From assembly GCA_022826745.1 (NCBI GenBank), contig JAJDUI010000022.1, forward strand, positions 124,001 to 188,000: a stretch of 64,000 nucleotides of DNA, given 5' to 3'. Position numbers and translations under genes: made by a program. The DNA comes from Thermoanaerobaculia bacterium (lineage in GTDB: Bacteria > Acidobacteriota > Thermoanaerobaculia > Multivoradales > Multivoraceae). Of this stretch, positions 54,590 through 63,191 are shown in pieces (the stretch's first letter is position 1; each line of letters starts with the position of its first letter). Below the pieces are notes generated by a model. It was not told where the DNA came from. It saw only the letters and a list, made by a program, of their open reading frames with translations, and made no database searches.

Positions 54590-55333
54590 GTGAACGAGCC
54601 GGCGATCGTCTACCCCGCGCTCGCGTTGGCCGGCTGCGTCGCCGGCGCGCTGAACGTGGTCGCGGGGGGCGGCTCGTTCCTCACGCTGCCGATCCTCATC
54701 TTCTTCGGTCTACCTCCCGGCGTCGCCAACGGCACGAACCGGGTCGCCATCCTTCTTCAGAACGTCGTCGCCTCCTGGGGCTTCCACCGCCACGGCGTGC
54801 TCGACCGGCGGGCCATCCTGTGGGCCGCGCTGCCGGCGACGGCCGGCGCCGGTCTCGGTTCCTGGGCCGCGCTCCTCATCAGCGACGACGCTTTTCGCCG
54901 GGTGCTGGCGGCGCTGATGGTCGTCGTGACCCTGTGGACTCTCTTCTCGCGGCGCAAGGAACCGGACGAGCAGCCCGCGTCCCTGCGAGTCGGCCTCCTG
55001 GCGCTCGGCTTCTTCGGCGTCGGCGTCTACGGCGGCTTCGTCCAGGCCGGGGTCGGTTTCTTCATTCTCGCGGCGACCTCGCTGGCCGGCCTGGATCTCG
55101 TCCGCGGCAACGCGGTGAAGGTGCTCAGCATCCTCTGCTTCACCGGACTGTCGCTGCTGCTCTTCGCGCTCTCCGGCCGCGTCGACTGGGCCTTCGGCCT
55201 CGCCCTCGCGGTCGGCAACATGGCCGGCGGCTGGCTGGGCGTGCGGCTCACCGTGCTCAAGGGTCACGCCTGGGTGCAGCGCGTGGTCACCGTCACCGTC
55301 ATCGTGTTCGCGGTCCGCCTCTGGTTCGGCTGA
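54590..55333 (+). CDS. TSUP-family (TauE/SafE) membrane transporter
   Basis: A 247-residue protein with about eight transmembrane segments. It has the two TSUP repeat signatures: GALNVVAGGGSFLTLPILIFFGLPPGVANGTNR (split over TM1-2) and GVYGGFVQAGVGFFILAATSLAGLDLVRGNAVK. Relatives export sulfite, sulfoacetate or other organic anions. Substrate unknown. The start is GTG 54590, 60 bp after the PKD-protein gene. Confidence 0.88.
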   Translation: MNEPAIVYPALALAGCVAGALNVVAGGGSFLTLPILIFFGLPPGVANGTNRVAILLQNVVASWGFHRHGVLDRRAILWAALPATAGAGLGSWAALLISDDAFRRVLAALMVVVTLWTLFSRRKEPDEQPASLRVGLLALGFFGVGVYGGFVQAGVGFFILAATSLAGLDLVRGNAVKVLSILCFTGLSLLLFALSGRVDWAFGLALAVGNMAGGWLGVRLTVLKGHAWVQRVVTVTVIVFAVRLWFG

Positions 55334-55347
55334 ACGCCACGGGACGG

Positions 55348-55426
55348 TCGCCGCTTCGCGGCGCGTTGTTGTCCGCGGGTCAGAGGACCCGCGGCTACTG
55401 GCCGGCGGGGGCGCCGGCGCACCCAG
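55348..55426 (+). repeat. REP-like interspersed repeat, diverged copy C
   Basis: The core palindrome CCGCGGGTCAGAGGACCCGCGG (55373-55394) matches the core of copies A and B with one change in the loop (AGAG for AGAA) and two extra flanking pairs. The copy also ends GCGCACCCAG. It lies in the gap between the TSUP and SDR genes. Confidence 0.6.
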
Positions 55427-55491
55427 TGTGCGGCGCTATGCTCCGCGCCGCATCGACGAAGGACGAAACGAACGGACGAAGGAGAACGACC

Positions 55492-56262
55492 TTGGCTTAC
55501 GACGCATTCGACCTGAGCGGAACGGTGGCTCTCGTCACGGGCGGCAACTCCGGTATCGGCCTCGGCTTTGCCGAAGGACTCGCACAGGCGGGCGCCGACG
55601 TCTGCATCTGGGGAACGAACGAGGAGAAGAACGCGAACGCGCGAGAGCAGTTGGCGCGCCATGGCACGCGGGTGGAGGCCCTGCGCTGCGACGTCGGCGA
55701 CGCCGACGCCGTGGCGACTTCGTTCGCGCGCACCGTCGAGCGACTGGGCAAGGTCGATTCCTGCTTCGCCAACGCCGGAATCGGCGGCCGCGGCACGCCC
55801 TTCGTCGACATGTCGATGGAGGAGTGGCGACGGATCTTCCAGGTCAACATGGAGGGCGTCTTCCAGACCTTCCAGCAGGCGATCCGGCACATGGTGGAAC
55901 GTGGCGAGGGCGGTTCCCTGGTCGCGACCAGCAGCCTGTCGGCTGTCTTCGGCGCGCCGCGCAGCGAGCACTACGCGTCGACCAAGGCGGGGCTCAACGC
56001 GATGGTGCGGGGCCTGGCGGTCGAGCATGCGCGCCACGGCATCCGGGTCAATTCGGTGCTGCCGGGCTGGATCGCCACCGCCATGACCGAGCGGGCGATC
56101 AACACGGAAGCCTTCCAGACGAAGGTCCTGCGGCGGGTTCCGGTGCGCCGCTGGGGCGTCGGCGAGGACTTCAGCGGCATCGCCGTCTACCTGGCGAGCA
56201 GGGCGTCGTCCTACCACACCGGCGACGAGTTCGTGATCGACGGCGGCTACGCCTGCTTCTAG
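55492..56262 (+). CDS. Short-chain dehydrogenase/reductase
   Basis: The 256-residue classical SDR has the cofactor motif VTGGNSGIGLGFAEG, NAGIGG, catalytic serine in ATSSLSAVFG, YASTKAG (Tyr-x-x-x-Lys), and the C-terminal GDEFVIDGGYACF. I chose TTG 55492 because AAGGAG lies about 7 nt upstream and the protein then begins LAYDAFDLSG. ATG 55438 would add 18 residues that partly come from repeat-adjacent sequence. Substrate unknown. The preceding gap holds REP-like copy C and the gene is followed by copy B. Confidence 0.87.
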   Translation: MAYDAFDLSGTVALVTGGNSGIGLGFAEGLAQAGADVCIWGTNEEKNANAREQLARHGTRVEALRCDVGDADAVATSFARTVERLGKVDSCFANAGIGGRGTPFVDMSMEEWRRIFQVNMEGVFQTFQQAIRHMVERGEGGSLVATSSLSAVFGAPRSEHYASTKAGLNAMVRGLAVEHARHGIRVNSVLPGWIATAMTERAINTEAFQTKVLRRVPVRRWGVGEDFSGIAVYLASRASSYHTGDEFVIDGGYACF

Positions 56263-56277
56263 AGGACTGGCCGCCCA

Positions 56278-56353
56278 CTGGGTGCGCGGGTCTTCTGACC
56301 CGCTGCCGCCGCAGGCGGGCAGGAAACGCGCCAGCCGTCAGGCTGGCTCCGCT
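56278..56353 (-). repeat. REP-like interspersed repeat, copy B (inverted)
   Basis: The reverse complement of this 76-bp element matches copy A (45572-45646) closely, with a continuous identical run across the core palindrome (here 56286-56303). It lies between convergent genes and supplies the last codons and stop of the thioesterase gene (56338-56353). Confidence 0.75.
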
Positions 56354-56811
56354 CTGGGCGGCCAGTTCTCCATCGAGCGGAAGATCGGCACGACGACTTC
56401 CGGCATCCGGCAGTGGTTGCCGGTCGCCTTGTCGACCCAGACGTGGTCCGTCCGGCCCTCGACCAGCACCCGCTCGTCGACCTCCACCCGGTAGCCGAAG
56501 CTCATCGCGCGGCTCTTCAGTCGATCGAGCCAGCACCGGACCCGCACCCGGTCGCCGTAGCGGGCGCCGCCCCGGTACTTGAGCTGGACCCCGGTGACCA
56601 TCAGCCAGTAGCCCTCGTCCTCGATCTTCCGGTAGGCCATGCCGGCGACGCGGCAGTGATGGGTGCGGGCGAGTTCGAACCACACCAGGTAGTTCGAGTG
56701 GTGGACCACGCCCATCTGGTCCGTCTCCTTGTAACGGACCTCGATCTCGACTTCGCTGGCCGGCACCTCGAGGCCGGCGACGTTCACGGCGGTACCCGTC
56801 ATCCCGGTCAT
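56338..56811 (-). CDS. 4HBT-family acyl-CoA thioesterase
   Basis: The 157-residue hotdog-fold protein has VRYKETDQMGVVHHSNYLVWFELAR, the YbgC/FadM-type motif with the active-site Asp and His. It is expected to hydrolyse acyl-CoA in the cytoplasm. It is the last gene of the six-gene minus-strand operon; its ATG overlaps the glycosyltransferase stop (ATGA). The extreme C-terminus (AEPA) is encoded by REP-like copy B, so the original 3' end may have been altered by the repeat. Confidence 0.88.
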   Translation of the reverse strand: MTGMTGTAVNVAGLEVPASEVEIEVRYKETDQMGVVHHSNYLVWFELARTHHCRVAGMAYRKIEDEGYWLMVTGVQLKYRGGARYGDRVRVRCWLDRLKSRAMSFGYRVEVDERVLVEGRTDHVWVDKATGNHCRMPEVVVPIFRSMENWPPRAEPA

Positions 56812-57509
56812 GTCGGCCCGCGACTGTACCGAAACACGGTGATGACGATCTTCCAGCCGGCGCGGACGGTCCCCGAGACCGTGCCGGTGATCTTCGAGAC
56901 GCCCGTCCGGCGGCGGTAGCTGACCGGCGCCTCGACGACCCGCAGACCCCGCCGCAGCGCCTTGACCTGCATCTCCGCCGTCCAGCCGAAGTTCGGATCC
57001 CGCATACCGAGCGACTCGAGCGCCCGCCAGGTGATGGCGCGGAACGGCCCCAGGTCGGTGTAGCGGTGGCCGTAGAGCAGGCGCACGAGCAGGCAGGCGA
57101 AGCGGTTTCCCCATCGCGCCTGCGGCAGCAGGGCCCCCGGTTCGGCCTCTCCCAGCACCCGCGAACCGATGACCAGGTCCGCCTCGCCGCGCGCGATCGG
57201 CTCCACCAGCCGCGGCATCTCGTCGGGATGGTCCGAGTAGTCCGCGTCCAGGAAGACGACCACCTCGGGCTGTCCGGTCCGCCGCAGGTGATCGAGCGCC
57301 GCCAGGCACGCGCTGCCGTAGCCCTGGACCGGCGCCGGCACGACCTCCGCCCCGGCTTCGCGCGCCCGCGCCGCCGTCGCGTCCCGCGAGTTGTTGTCGG
57401 CGACCACGACGCGGCGCACCAGGTCAGTCGGCATGTCGGCGAGCACCAGGCCAATCGACTCCTCCTCGTTGTAGGCGGGGATGACGACGTCGATCGTCGG
57501 CGCGGTCAC
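56808..57509 (-). CDS. GT2-family glycosyltransferase (dolichyl-phosphate-mannose synthase-like)
   Basis: A 233-residue soluble GT-A glycosyltransferase starting at GTG 57509 (VTAPTIDVVIPAYNEEESIG). It has the metal/nucleotide-binding FLDADYSDHPDEM and GSRVLGEAEPG, plus WTAEMQVKALRRGLRVVEAPVSYRRRTGVSKI, as in DPM1-like enzymes that load sugars on polyprenyl phosphate. No transmembrane segment. It overlaps its neighbours on both sides by 4 bp, so it belongs to the same operon as the phosphodiesterase-like genes. Confidence 0.88.
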   Translation of the reverse strand: MTAPTIDVVIPAYNEEESIGLVLADMPTDLVRRVVVADNNSRDATAARAREAGAEVVPAPVQGYGSACLAALDHLRRTGQPEVVVFLDADYSDHPDEMPRLVEPIARGEADLVIGSRVLGEAEPGALLPQARWGNRFACLLVRLLYGHRYTDLGPFRAITWRALESLGMRDPNFGWTAEMQVKALRRGLRVVEAPVSYRRRTGVSKITGTVSGTVRAGWKIVITVFRYSRGPT

Positions 57510-58372
57510 AAGGTAACGCCGAAACGGTTCCGCAGCACGAAGGCGAAGGCGAGGGAGAGGATCAGGAAGGCGACCAGCCAGTGGACGTCGAACAGGCCGA
57601 AGAAGGAGATCGAGGCGGTGCCGTACTGCACGTCGATCCGTTCGATCGGCCCGCCGCGAGGAAGCGAGGGCTCCGCCGGGTAGAGCAACTGGTCGAGGAT
57701 CGCCGCGCGGCGCCTGGTCGGCGAGCGGCGCACCCACAGCGCGCCGGCGTCCGGATCGGCGACGAAGAGGCTCTTCGTGAAGGCCCCGCCGTCCGCGCGC
57801 ACGACAAGCTCATGTCGCCCCGGCTTGTCCGCCCGCAGGCGCCACACGACCTGCCGCAGGCTCGGCACCCAGACCTCGGCCGTCTCCACGGCGACGTCGG
57901 CCGGCGCCTCCAGTGCGATCGGCGGCCGCGGAGCGGCTTCATCCCCTCCCGCGGCCGCCGGTTCAGCCGCCGCCAGGTCGACGATGAGCAGCGTCTGCTC
58001 GCCCACTTCGAGCCCCTCGTAGCCGTAGTGGAACTGCATCTGGGCGATCAGCAGCATGAAGGGCACGATCATCCACAGCAGCGGCACCAAGTTGAGGCGC
58101 AGGTAGGTCAGGTTCTCGCGCAGCAGTCGAAGCTGGGCCGCCAGCACGGCCCGCAGGTCGTCGTTGAACAGCCGCACCTCGAGCAGGTGGCCGAACAGCC
58201 GCCGCTTCACCGCGGCGATCGCCGGCTGGTTCGATGTCCAGCGGTAGACGAGCAGCGCGAAGATGCCCGAGACCAGTGCCACGACGGCCACCGGCACGAT
58301 CGGCGGCAGGGCCGCGAAGGGCCGGAGCGCCACGTCGAAGACGGCGCGAAGGGCGGCGTTCAGAAGGGACAT
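57506..58372 (-). CDS. Membrane protein with periplasmic beta domain, unknown function
   Basis: A 288-residue protein with membrane segments near 24-44, 95-115 and 258-280. A short basic helical region lies between the first two, and a beta-rich, probably periplasmic domain covers about 120-250 (RQVVWRLRADKPGRHELVVRADG). The N-terminal half (RRLFGHLLEVRLFNDDLRAVLAAQLRLLRENLTYLRLNLVPLLWM) recalls the DUF106/YidC-like membrane fold, but only loosely. It overlaps the glycosyltransferase start (GTGA at 57506-57509). Confidence 0.65.
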   Translation of the reverse strand: MSLLNAALRAVFDVALRPFAALPPIVPVAVVALVSGIFALLVYRWTSNQPAIAAVKRRLFGHLLEVRLFNDDLRAVLAAQLRLLRENLTYLRLNLVPLLWMIVPFMLLIAQMQFHYGYEGLEVGEQTLLIVDLAAAEPAAAGGDEAAPRPPIALEAPADVAVETAEVWVPSLRQVVWRLRADKPGRHELVVRADGGAFTKSLFVADPDAGALWVRRSPTRRRAAILDQLLYPAEPSLPRGGPIERIDVQYGTASISFFGLFDVHWLVAFLILSLAFAFVLRNRFGVTL

Positions 58373-58391
58373 CGGCGGCGTTCGGGCAGCG

Positions 58392-58586
58392 CTAGGAGAT
58401 GTACCCCAGGCCGCGGAGCCGCTTCTCGATCTCCTCCCTCGACTCGGCGCCTTCGAGCTTGGCCAGCTCCTTCTCCAGAGCGTGCGAGATGAACTCCTCG
58501 ACGGACGAGTAGCCCGCGATGTCGCTGTAGCGCTTGACGCGCGCGATGAGTTCCTTGTCGAGCTTGACCTTGCCGCCGCCGAACAT
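58392..58586 (-). CDS. Small ribbon-helix-helix-like protein
   Basis: A 64-residue protein starting at ATG 58586 with a strong ribosome site (GAAGGAGAAGAGGA). KVKLDKELIARVKRYSDIAGYSSVEEFISHALEKELAKLE fits a short strand plus two helices, as in RHH/CopG-like proteins. An acidic helix and EKRLRGLGYIS tail follow. It could bind DNA or act as an adaptor inside this operon. No toxin gene is beside it, which argues against a simple antitoxin. Confidence 0.7.
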   Translation of the reverse strand: MFGGGKVKLDKELIARVKRYSDIAGYSSVEEFISHALEKELAKLEGAESREEIEKRLRGLGYIS

Positions 58587-58624
58587 TCCTCTTCTCCTTC
58601 GCTACCGATCCCGTTCCAGCCGGT

Positions 58625-60625
58625 TCAGGGCGAACCCGTCGCCGCGCCGCCCGCCAGGGGCGGGAACCCTTCCACGCCGTATTCGGCCAGGATCGAGCCC
58701 GGCAGGTCGACAATGCTCCGCGCGGGGCGGCCAAGCGGACGGCTGAGCAGGAGCACGCCCGGCACCAGGCGGTGGTCCATCATGTGATCGCCGCTCCAGG
58801 CGCTGTCGTTGTCGCTGAAGACCTCGCCCACGACCTCCCCCGACGCCGACTCCGTCGCCCCGCGATAACCCTTGCCGTAGCCGACGATCAGGTCGGGACC
58901 GATCGCGGCCCCTTCCTGGAAGGCGTAGTCCTCGCGAAGGTGGACCTCCGTGATCGCGCGCTGGCCCGTCTCCGGGTCGACGACCGCCAGCAGTTCCCGC
59001 TTCAGCTCCCGAACCAGGTCGAGGCGCTCCGCCGCCGTCACCGTGCCGTCGCGCTCACGGCCGCGCAGGTTGATGTAGAGACCCGAGAAGCCGATCCCGT
59101 AGGCCCGGGTGTTGTCCCAGTCGATGTTCAGGAGAAAGCCCTCGTCCGCGAAGGCGTCCGGACTTCTCGGCGTCAGGTAACCCCGCTCGAGCAGCCAGGC
59201 GTTCAGGTGGAAGGCGCGGCGCCAGGAGGCGAAGCCGTGGTCCGACATGGCGATCAGCAGCGGCTCGTCCGCGCCGCCGTCGCCGAGGCCGGCTTCGGCC
59301 TCGAGCCGATCCAGCGTCTGCCCGACGATCGCGTCGAGCCCTTCGTAGAGGGTCGGGATCAGGTCGGCGTGGGCCGCATCGGATTCCGGGTCGTAGGCGG
59401 GATGCTCCGGATCGCGTGACCGCCAGCGAACGTGGCCGATCTGGTCGACGTTGCCGAAGTAGTAGAACAGGAAGCCGCCCTCCTCCTCGAGGAAGCGGTC
59501 CAGGACGTAGCCGTACTGCTCGGCGACCTCGTCGCCCGCGATCTTCGCCTGGACCAGGAACTCCTCGGGCGTGAACACGCCCTCGGTGAGGGTCTTCGTG
59601 TCCTCGGGCATCCCTTCCGTGTAGAAGCGGTCGACCGCCTCCGCGAGTTCGGCCGCGAAATCGGGCGGCGTCGAGATCGGCGCCGCGGGCGAGATCGGAT
59701 CGTGGTCGATCGGGCTGACGTAGAGCTCGAACTCCGGCTCGAGCGCACGGAGGTACATCCGGCAGATGCCGCGCAGGTGCTGGGTCGGCATCATCTCGAA
59801 GTCGACCTCGAGCCAGTCGCTCCACTCGCCGACCTCCAGCACGATCTCCTGGTCGCCGAGCTCGATCTTGGCGCTCTCCGTCTCCGGATCGAGGTAGACG
59901 GTGAACGGCACGGTCAGTTGCTCGGGCTCGCGCAGCAACGGGTTGTCGGGCCCGAGCAACTCGGCCTCGACCACGTTGTCGTAGATGTCGAGTTCGACGA
60001 TGTCGCCGCCGCTGACGTCCCGGTCGGCGAACAACTCCGACGTGTAGAAGGTGAAGGTGCCGTCCGTGCCCAGGACGTCGCTCGTGCCCATGCCCGAGAG
60101 TTCCCGGCTCGCCGTGCCCGAGACCGGGAAGTTCGCCGGCATGCGGATGACCGTCGTTCGCACTCCGTGCTCCTCCAGCACGTCCCAGAATGGGGTGCCG
60201 TGCCGGAACCGCTCGTAGTCGCCGCCAGTGAGCGGGAACTGCCAGGGACCGACGTCCAGGTAGAGGCCGCCGGAGGAGGCGGCGGCGGTCGACGGGTACG
60301 GGATCATCGTCTCCGGATCCCGGTGCAGGAAGTCGAAGATGCCGTGGCCGCCCGGGTCCATGCCGGTGATGAAGCTCGACCAGGCGACCGGGCTGTGCGG
60401 CGGGATCGTCGTCTCCAGTTCCGTGAAGCCGCCCATGGTCTCAAGCCGGGCGAAGTTCGGCAGCCTCCCTTCGTCGATCAACTGCCGGGTAAGCCCGGGA
60501 TCCAGACCGTCGAAGCCGAGCACGATGACCTTCGGCCCCTCGGACGGGCCGACGCCGCCGCCGCCGCAGCCGATCGCCAGGGCGGCTACGAGCATCGTCC
60601 CCGCAAAGGGAACCAGCCGCTTCAC
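58625..60625 (-). CDS. Type I phosphodiesterase/nucleotide pyrophosphatase-like lipoprotein
   Basis: A 666-residue alkaline-phosphatase-superfamily protein. An N-terminal lipobox-like LAIGC (C20) suggests periplasmic anchoring. The metal site begins VIVLGFDGLDPGLTRQ. The nucleophile region is PHSPVAWSSFITGMDPGGHGIFDF, and MSDHGFASWRRAFHLNAWL gives further metal ligands. DNDSAWSGDHMMDHRLVPGVLL near the C-terminus supplies another histidine. It is a paralogue of the next gene upstream. The substrate may be a phosphodiester, phosphonate or sugar-phosphate. GTG start overlaps the upstream stop (GTGA at 60622). Confidence 0.85.
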   Translation of the reverse strand: MKRLVPFAGTMLVAALAIGCGGGGVGPSEGPKVIVLGFDGLDPGLTRQLIDEGRLPNFARLETMGGFTELETTIPPHSPVAWSSFITGMDPGGHGIFDFLHRDPETMIPYPSTAAASSGGLYLDVGPWQFPLTGGDYERFRHGTPFWDVLEEHGVRTTVIRMPANFPVSGTASRELSGMGTSDVLGTDGTFTFYTSELFADRDVSGGDIVELDIYDNVVEAELLGPDNPLLREPEQLTVPFTVYLDPETESAKIELGDQEIVLEVGEWSDWLEVDFEMMPTQHLRGICRMYLRALEPEFELYVSPIDHDPISPAAPISTPPDFAAELAEAVDRFYTEGMPEDTKTLTEGVFTPEEFLVQAKIAGDEVAEQYGYVLDRFLEEEGGFLFYYFGNVDQIGHVRWRSRDPEHPAYDPESDAAHADLIPTLYEGLDAIVGQTLDRLEAEAGLGDGGADEPLLIAMSDHGFASWRRAFHLNAWLLERGYLTPRSPDAFADEGFLLNIDWDNTRAYGIGFSGLYINLRGRERDGTVTAAERLDLVRELKRELLAVVDPETGQRAITEVHLREDYAFQEGAAIGPDLIVGYGKGYRGATESASGEVVGEVFSDNDSAWSGDHMMDHRLVPGVLLLSRPLGRPARSIVDLPGSILAEYGVEGFPPLAGGAATGSP

Positions 60626-62781
60626 GCCGCCGCTCCCGCAGCGCCGCGGTCGAGAGCCGCCGGATCGAAGACCGGCTCGCCCTCCATGTAGTCCGGCTTG
60701 TCGATGCCGAACAGGGCCAGCGCGGTGGGGGCCATGTCGAGCAGCGACAGGTCGTTGCCGCGGTCGACCGGACGGCTGCTGAAGAAGACGCCGGGGACGA
60801 GCCGCGGGTCGACGCAGTGGTCGCCGCTCCAGGCCTTCGTGTTGTCCGAGAAGACCGGGCCCGCGACGACGCCGACCGCGCAGTCCCAGGACACGCGGTA
60901 GCCGTCGTTGTAACCCACGATCAGGTCGGGGGCGTTGCCCTTGTAGGGACCGGTGTACAGATCCTCGGCGTCGAAGGCGTCGTTGATGCCGATCACGTCC
61001 CGCTCCTCGTCGCGCAGGCCCTTCCAGGCCGTGATGAGTTCGCGCTTGAGAGAGCGCGCTTCGTCGCCCGGCTCCACGATGCCGGAGGCCTCGCGGCCCT
61101 TGAGATTCAGGAACACGCCGGCCAGGCCGAGCGCGTAGGCCCTGGTCCGCGACCAGTCCACGCCCTCCAGCCATTCCTCGCTGCCGTCTGCGTCGTCTCT
61201 CAGCACGAGGTAGCCGTGGTCGAGCAACCAGCGGTTCAGGTTCACGCCGCGCCGGAACGAAGCGAAGCCGTGGTCCGAGAGGACGATCAGGAGGTCGTCC
61301 TCGCCGAGCTTCTCCATCACCCGGCCGACCAGGGCGTCGTTGTGCCGGTAGTGATCCTCGATCGTCCGGCGCGCCCGGCCCGTCTTCCGACCCTTCGCCG
61401 CCGGGTGGCCATCCTCCATGTAGCGCCAGAACATGTGCTGAATGCGATCGGTGGCGTCGAAGACGCAGGTCAGACTCCCCCGCCGCAGTCGCTCGAGCGC
61501 TGCGAAGAACATCTCCTCCCGCTCGCGGTCGATGTCGTAGGACTGCTGGAGGAAGGTCGCGTCGTCCGTCACGCCCTCGTTGAGCGCGGTCGTGTCCTCC
61601 GCGAGTCCCAGCGTGGCGAAGTCGCCAACCCGTTTCGCCAGGTAGGGCGCGTAGTACGAGGGATGGGAGATCGGCATCGCCGGCTTCTCGGGATCGATGT
61701 TGATCGCGGTCAGGTAGAGCGACGTGTGCTCGCCGGCCTCGGTCAGCATCATCCGGGTCAGGCCGTGGACCTTGACTCCGGGCGCGGCGCGGAACTCGAG
61801 ACGCACCCAGTCCGAGAGCTCTCCCCTCCCGAGTTCGACCGTCTCGCCCGCCACCGTCACGGTCGCGGCCTCGGCCTTGCGGTCGACCTCCACCGTCATC
61901 GGCACTCTGAGCGGCGGCGGCGGGTCGCCCTCCAGGAAGCTGTTCTCGGGCCCCTCGACCACGCAGTCGAAGTGGTCGGGGCCGGCGCCGTTCGAGGCCA
62001 GCGGCACGCGCACACCGCCCTCCCGTATCGCCTCCGTCGCCGGCCGCGTCGTGTAGTAGAGGAACGTGCCCTGGCTGCCCACCAGGTCCGGCACGCACAT
62101 CGCCGCCAGTTGCGCGCCGTAGAACCGGTCGGGCGGGAAGGTGATCGGCACCCGCAGCACCGTGCTCCAGATGTTCCGCTCACCCAGAACGGTCCAGAAC
62201 GGTTTCGACCGCCGGAGCATGCGGATCTCCGGCTTCTGCAGCGGGATCTTCCACTTGCCGAGCTTCAGGAAGCGCTCGACCCGGCCGATGTGGGCAGACG
62301 ACAGCTTGGGCAGGTAGCTCCGCAGGTCGCGGTCGAGGAAGTCGAAGATGTTGTGCTTGCCAGGATTGGCCCCGGTCGCGAACGTCGACCAGGCGACCGG
62401 AGACAGCGCCGGGAAGGTGCTGGCGATCCGCCGGTAGCTGCCCTGCTCGCTGAGCCGCTCGAAGTTGGGGAGCTTGCCCTCCTTCATCATCCGCTCCGTC
62501 AACCGCGGATCCTGGCCGTCGAGACCGACGAACACGAGCCGCCTGACGTGCGCCTTCGGCGGCTTCTTCCGCCGCACGACCCGCCAAAGGGTCCGCACCG
62601 GCCAGGCCGCCAACGAGAGAAAGGCCAGTACCACCGTCGCCAGCAGCACGAGGAACGACGACATCAGCGCGAACCCCGCCCCGGGGCCGATGTAGGCTGC
62701 CGCCGGCGCCGCGGCCAGGAGCGCCGCGAGAAGCGCCAGCGCGACGGCCTGCGCTCGGCGGGCTGAGTGAGTGCCTGGCAT
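60622..62781 (-). CDS. Membrane-anchored type I phosphodiesterase/nucleotide pyrophosphatase-like protein
   Basis: A 719-residue paralogue of the downstream lipoprotein. It begins with a signal-like helix (about 8-25), then YIGPGAGFALMSSFLVLLATVVLA as a second membrane segment, followed by basic WRVVRRKKPPK. The catalytic domain starts LVFVGLDGQDPRLTERM with nucleophile region LSPVAWSTFATGANPGKHNIFDF and VLSDHGFASFRRGVNLN. The basic stretch after the second helix would, by the positive-inside rule, keep the enzyme in the cytoplasm unless the first helix is an uncleaved anchor. First gene of the six-gene operon. Substrate unknown. Confidence 0.85.
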   Translation of the reverse strand: MPGTHSARRAQAVALALLAALLAAAPAAAYIGPGAGFALMSSFLVLLATVVLAFLSLAAWPVRTLWRVVRRKKPPKAHVRRLVFVGLDGQDPRLTERMMKEGKLPNFERLSEQGSYRRIASTFPALSPVAWSTFATGANPGKHNIFDFLDRDLRSYLPKLSSAHIGRVERFLKLGKWKIPLQKPEIRMLRRSKPFWTVLGERNIWSTVLRVPITFPPDRFYGAQLAAMCVPDLVGSQGTFLYYTTRPATEAIREGGVRVPLASNGAGPDHFDCVVEGPENSFLEGDPPPPLRVPMTVEVDRKAEAATVTVAGETVELGRGELSDWVRLEFRAAPGVKVHGLTRMMLTEAGEHTSLYLTAINIDPEKPAMPISHPSYYAPYLAKRVGDFATLGLAEDTTALNEGVTDDATFLQQSYDIDREREEMFFAALERLRRGSLTCVFDATDRIQHMFWRYMEDGHPAAKGRKTGRARRTIEDHYRHNDALVGRVMEKLGEDDLLIVLSDHGFASFRRGVNLNRWLLDHGYLVLRDDADGSEEWLEGVDWSRTRAYALGLAGVFLNLKGREASGIVEPGDEARSLKRELITAWKGLRDEERDVIGINDAFDAEDLYTGPYKGNAPDLIVGYNDGYRVSWDCAVGVVAGPVFSDNTKAWSGDHCVDPRLVPGVFFSSRPVDRGNDLSLLDMAPTALALFGIDKPDYMEGEPVFDPAALDRGAAGAAA

Positions 62782-62843
62782 GTCTTCCGGACTCCGGATG
62801 GTCGTGGCTGAATCGGAAGCTGGCGCGTTCCCGATACGCCGGC

Positions 62844-62874
62844 TTGACAGAGCCGGCACGGGCGGGGATTCTAT
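62844..62874 (+). promoter_or_regulatory. Possible promoter for the vapBC-like genes
   Basis: A consensus TTGACA (62844-62849) is followed after 19 bp by TTCTAT (62869-62874), a weak -10. Transcription from here would include the inverted repeat at 62912-62940 in a leader of about 65 nt. Confidence 0.25.
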
Positions 62875-62911
62875 CCGCGCCCGACTGAGGCGCCAGCCCG
62901 GTCCCATCTTG

Positions 62912-62940
62912 CCCATACTCATGAAGCTGGCTAGTATGGG
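62912..62940 (+). promoter_or_regulatory. Operator-like inverted repeat before the antitoxin gene
   Basis: CCCATACT (62912-62919) and AGTATGGG (62933-62940) form a perfect 8-bp inverted repeat with 13 bp between, ending 5 bp before the antitoxin ATG. RHH antitoxins usually repress their own operon by binding such sites, so this is a good candidate operator. Confidence 0.6.
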
Positions 62941-62945
62941 TCGCC

Positions 62946-63185
62946 ATGAAGACGACCGTCGAGATCCACGATGTGCTACTGGAACGCGCCAGACACCGCG
63001 CGAAGGAAACGGGCCAGCCGCTACGGGCCGTCATCGAGGACGGTCTTCGGCAACTGCTGGCGAAGCCGTTGCCGAAGACCAGGTACAAGATGAAGGACTG
63101 CCGCTACGGGAACCCCGAAGATCCCGACCCCATGCAGAATCTCACCTGGGAAGAGATCCGCGACATCATCTACGAGGGAAGATAA
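62946..63185 (+). CDS. VapB-type RHH antitoxin
   Basis: A 79-residue protein beginning [24 protein letters not shown], the DUF2191/RHH opening common in VapB antitoxins. A C-terminal acidic region (about 55-79, [24 protein letters not shown]) probably wraps the toxin. It lies 6 bp before the PIN-domain gene and has an inverted repeat just upstream. Together they form a type II toxin-antitoxin module. Confidence 0.85.
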   Translation: MKTTVEIHDVLLERARHRAKETGQPLRAVIEDGLRQLLAKPLPKTRYKMKDCRYGNPEDPDPMQNLTWEEIRDIIYEGR

Positions 63186-63191
63186 GGCCGC

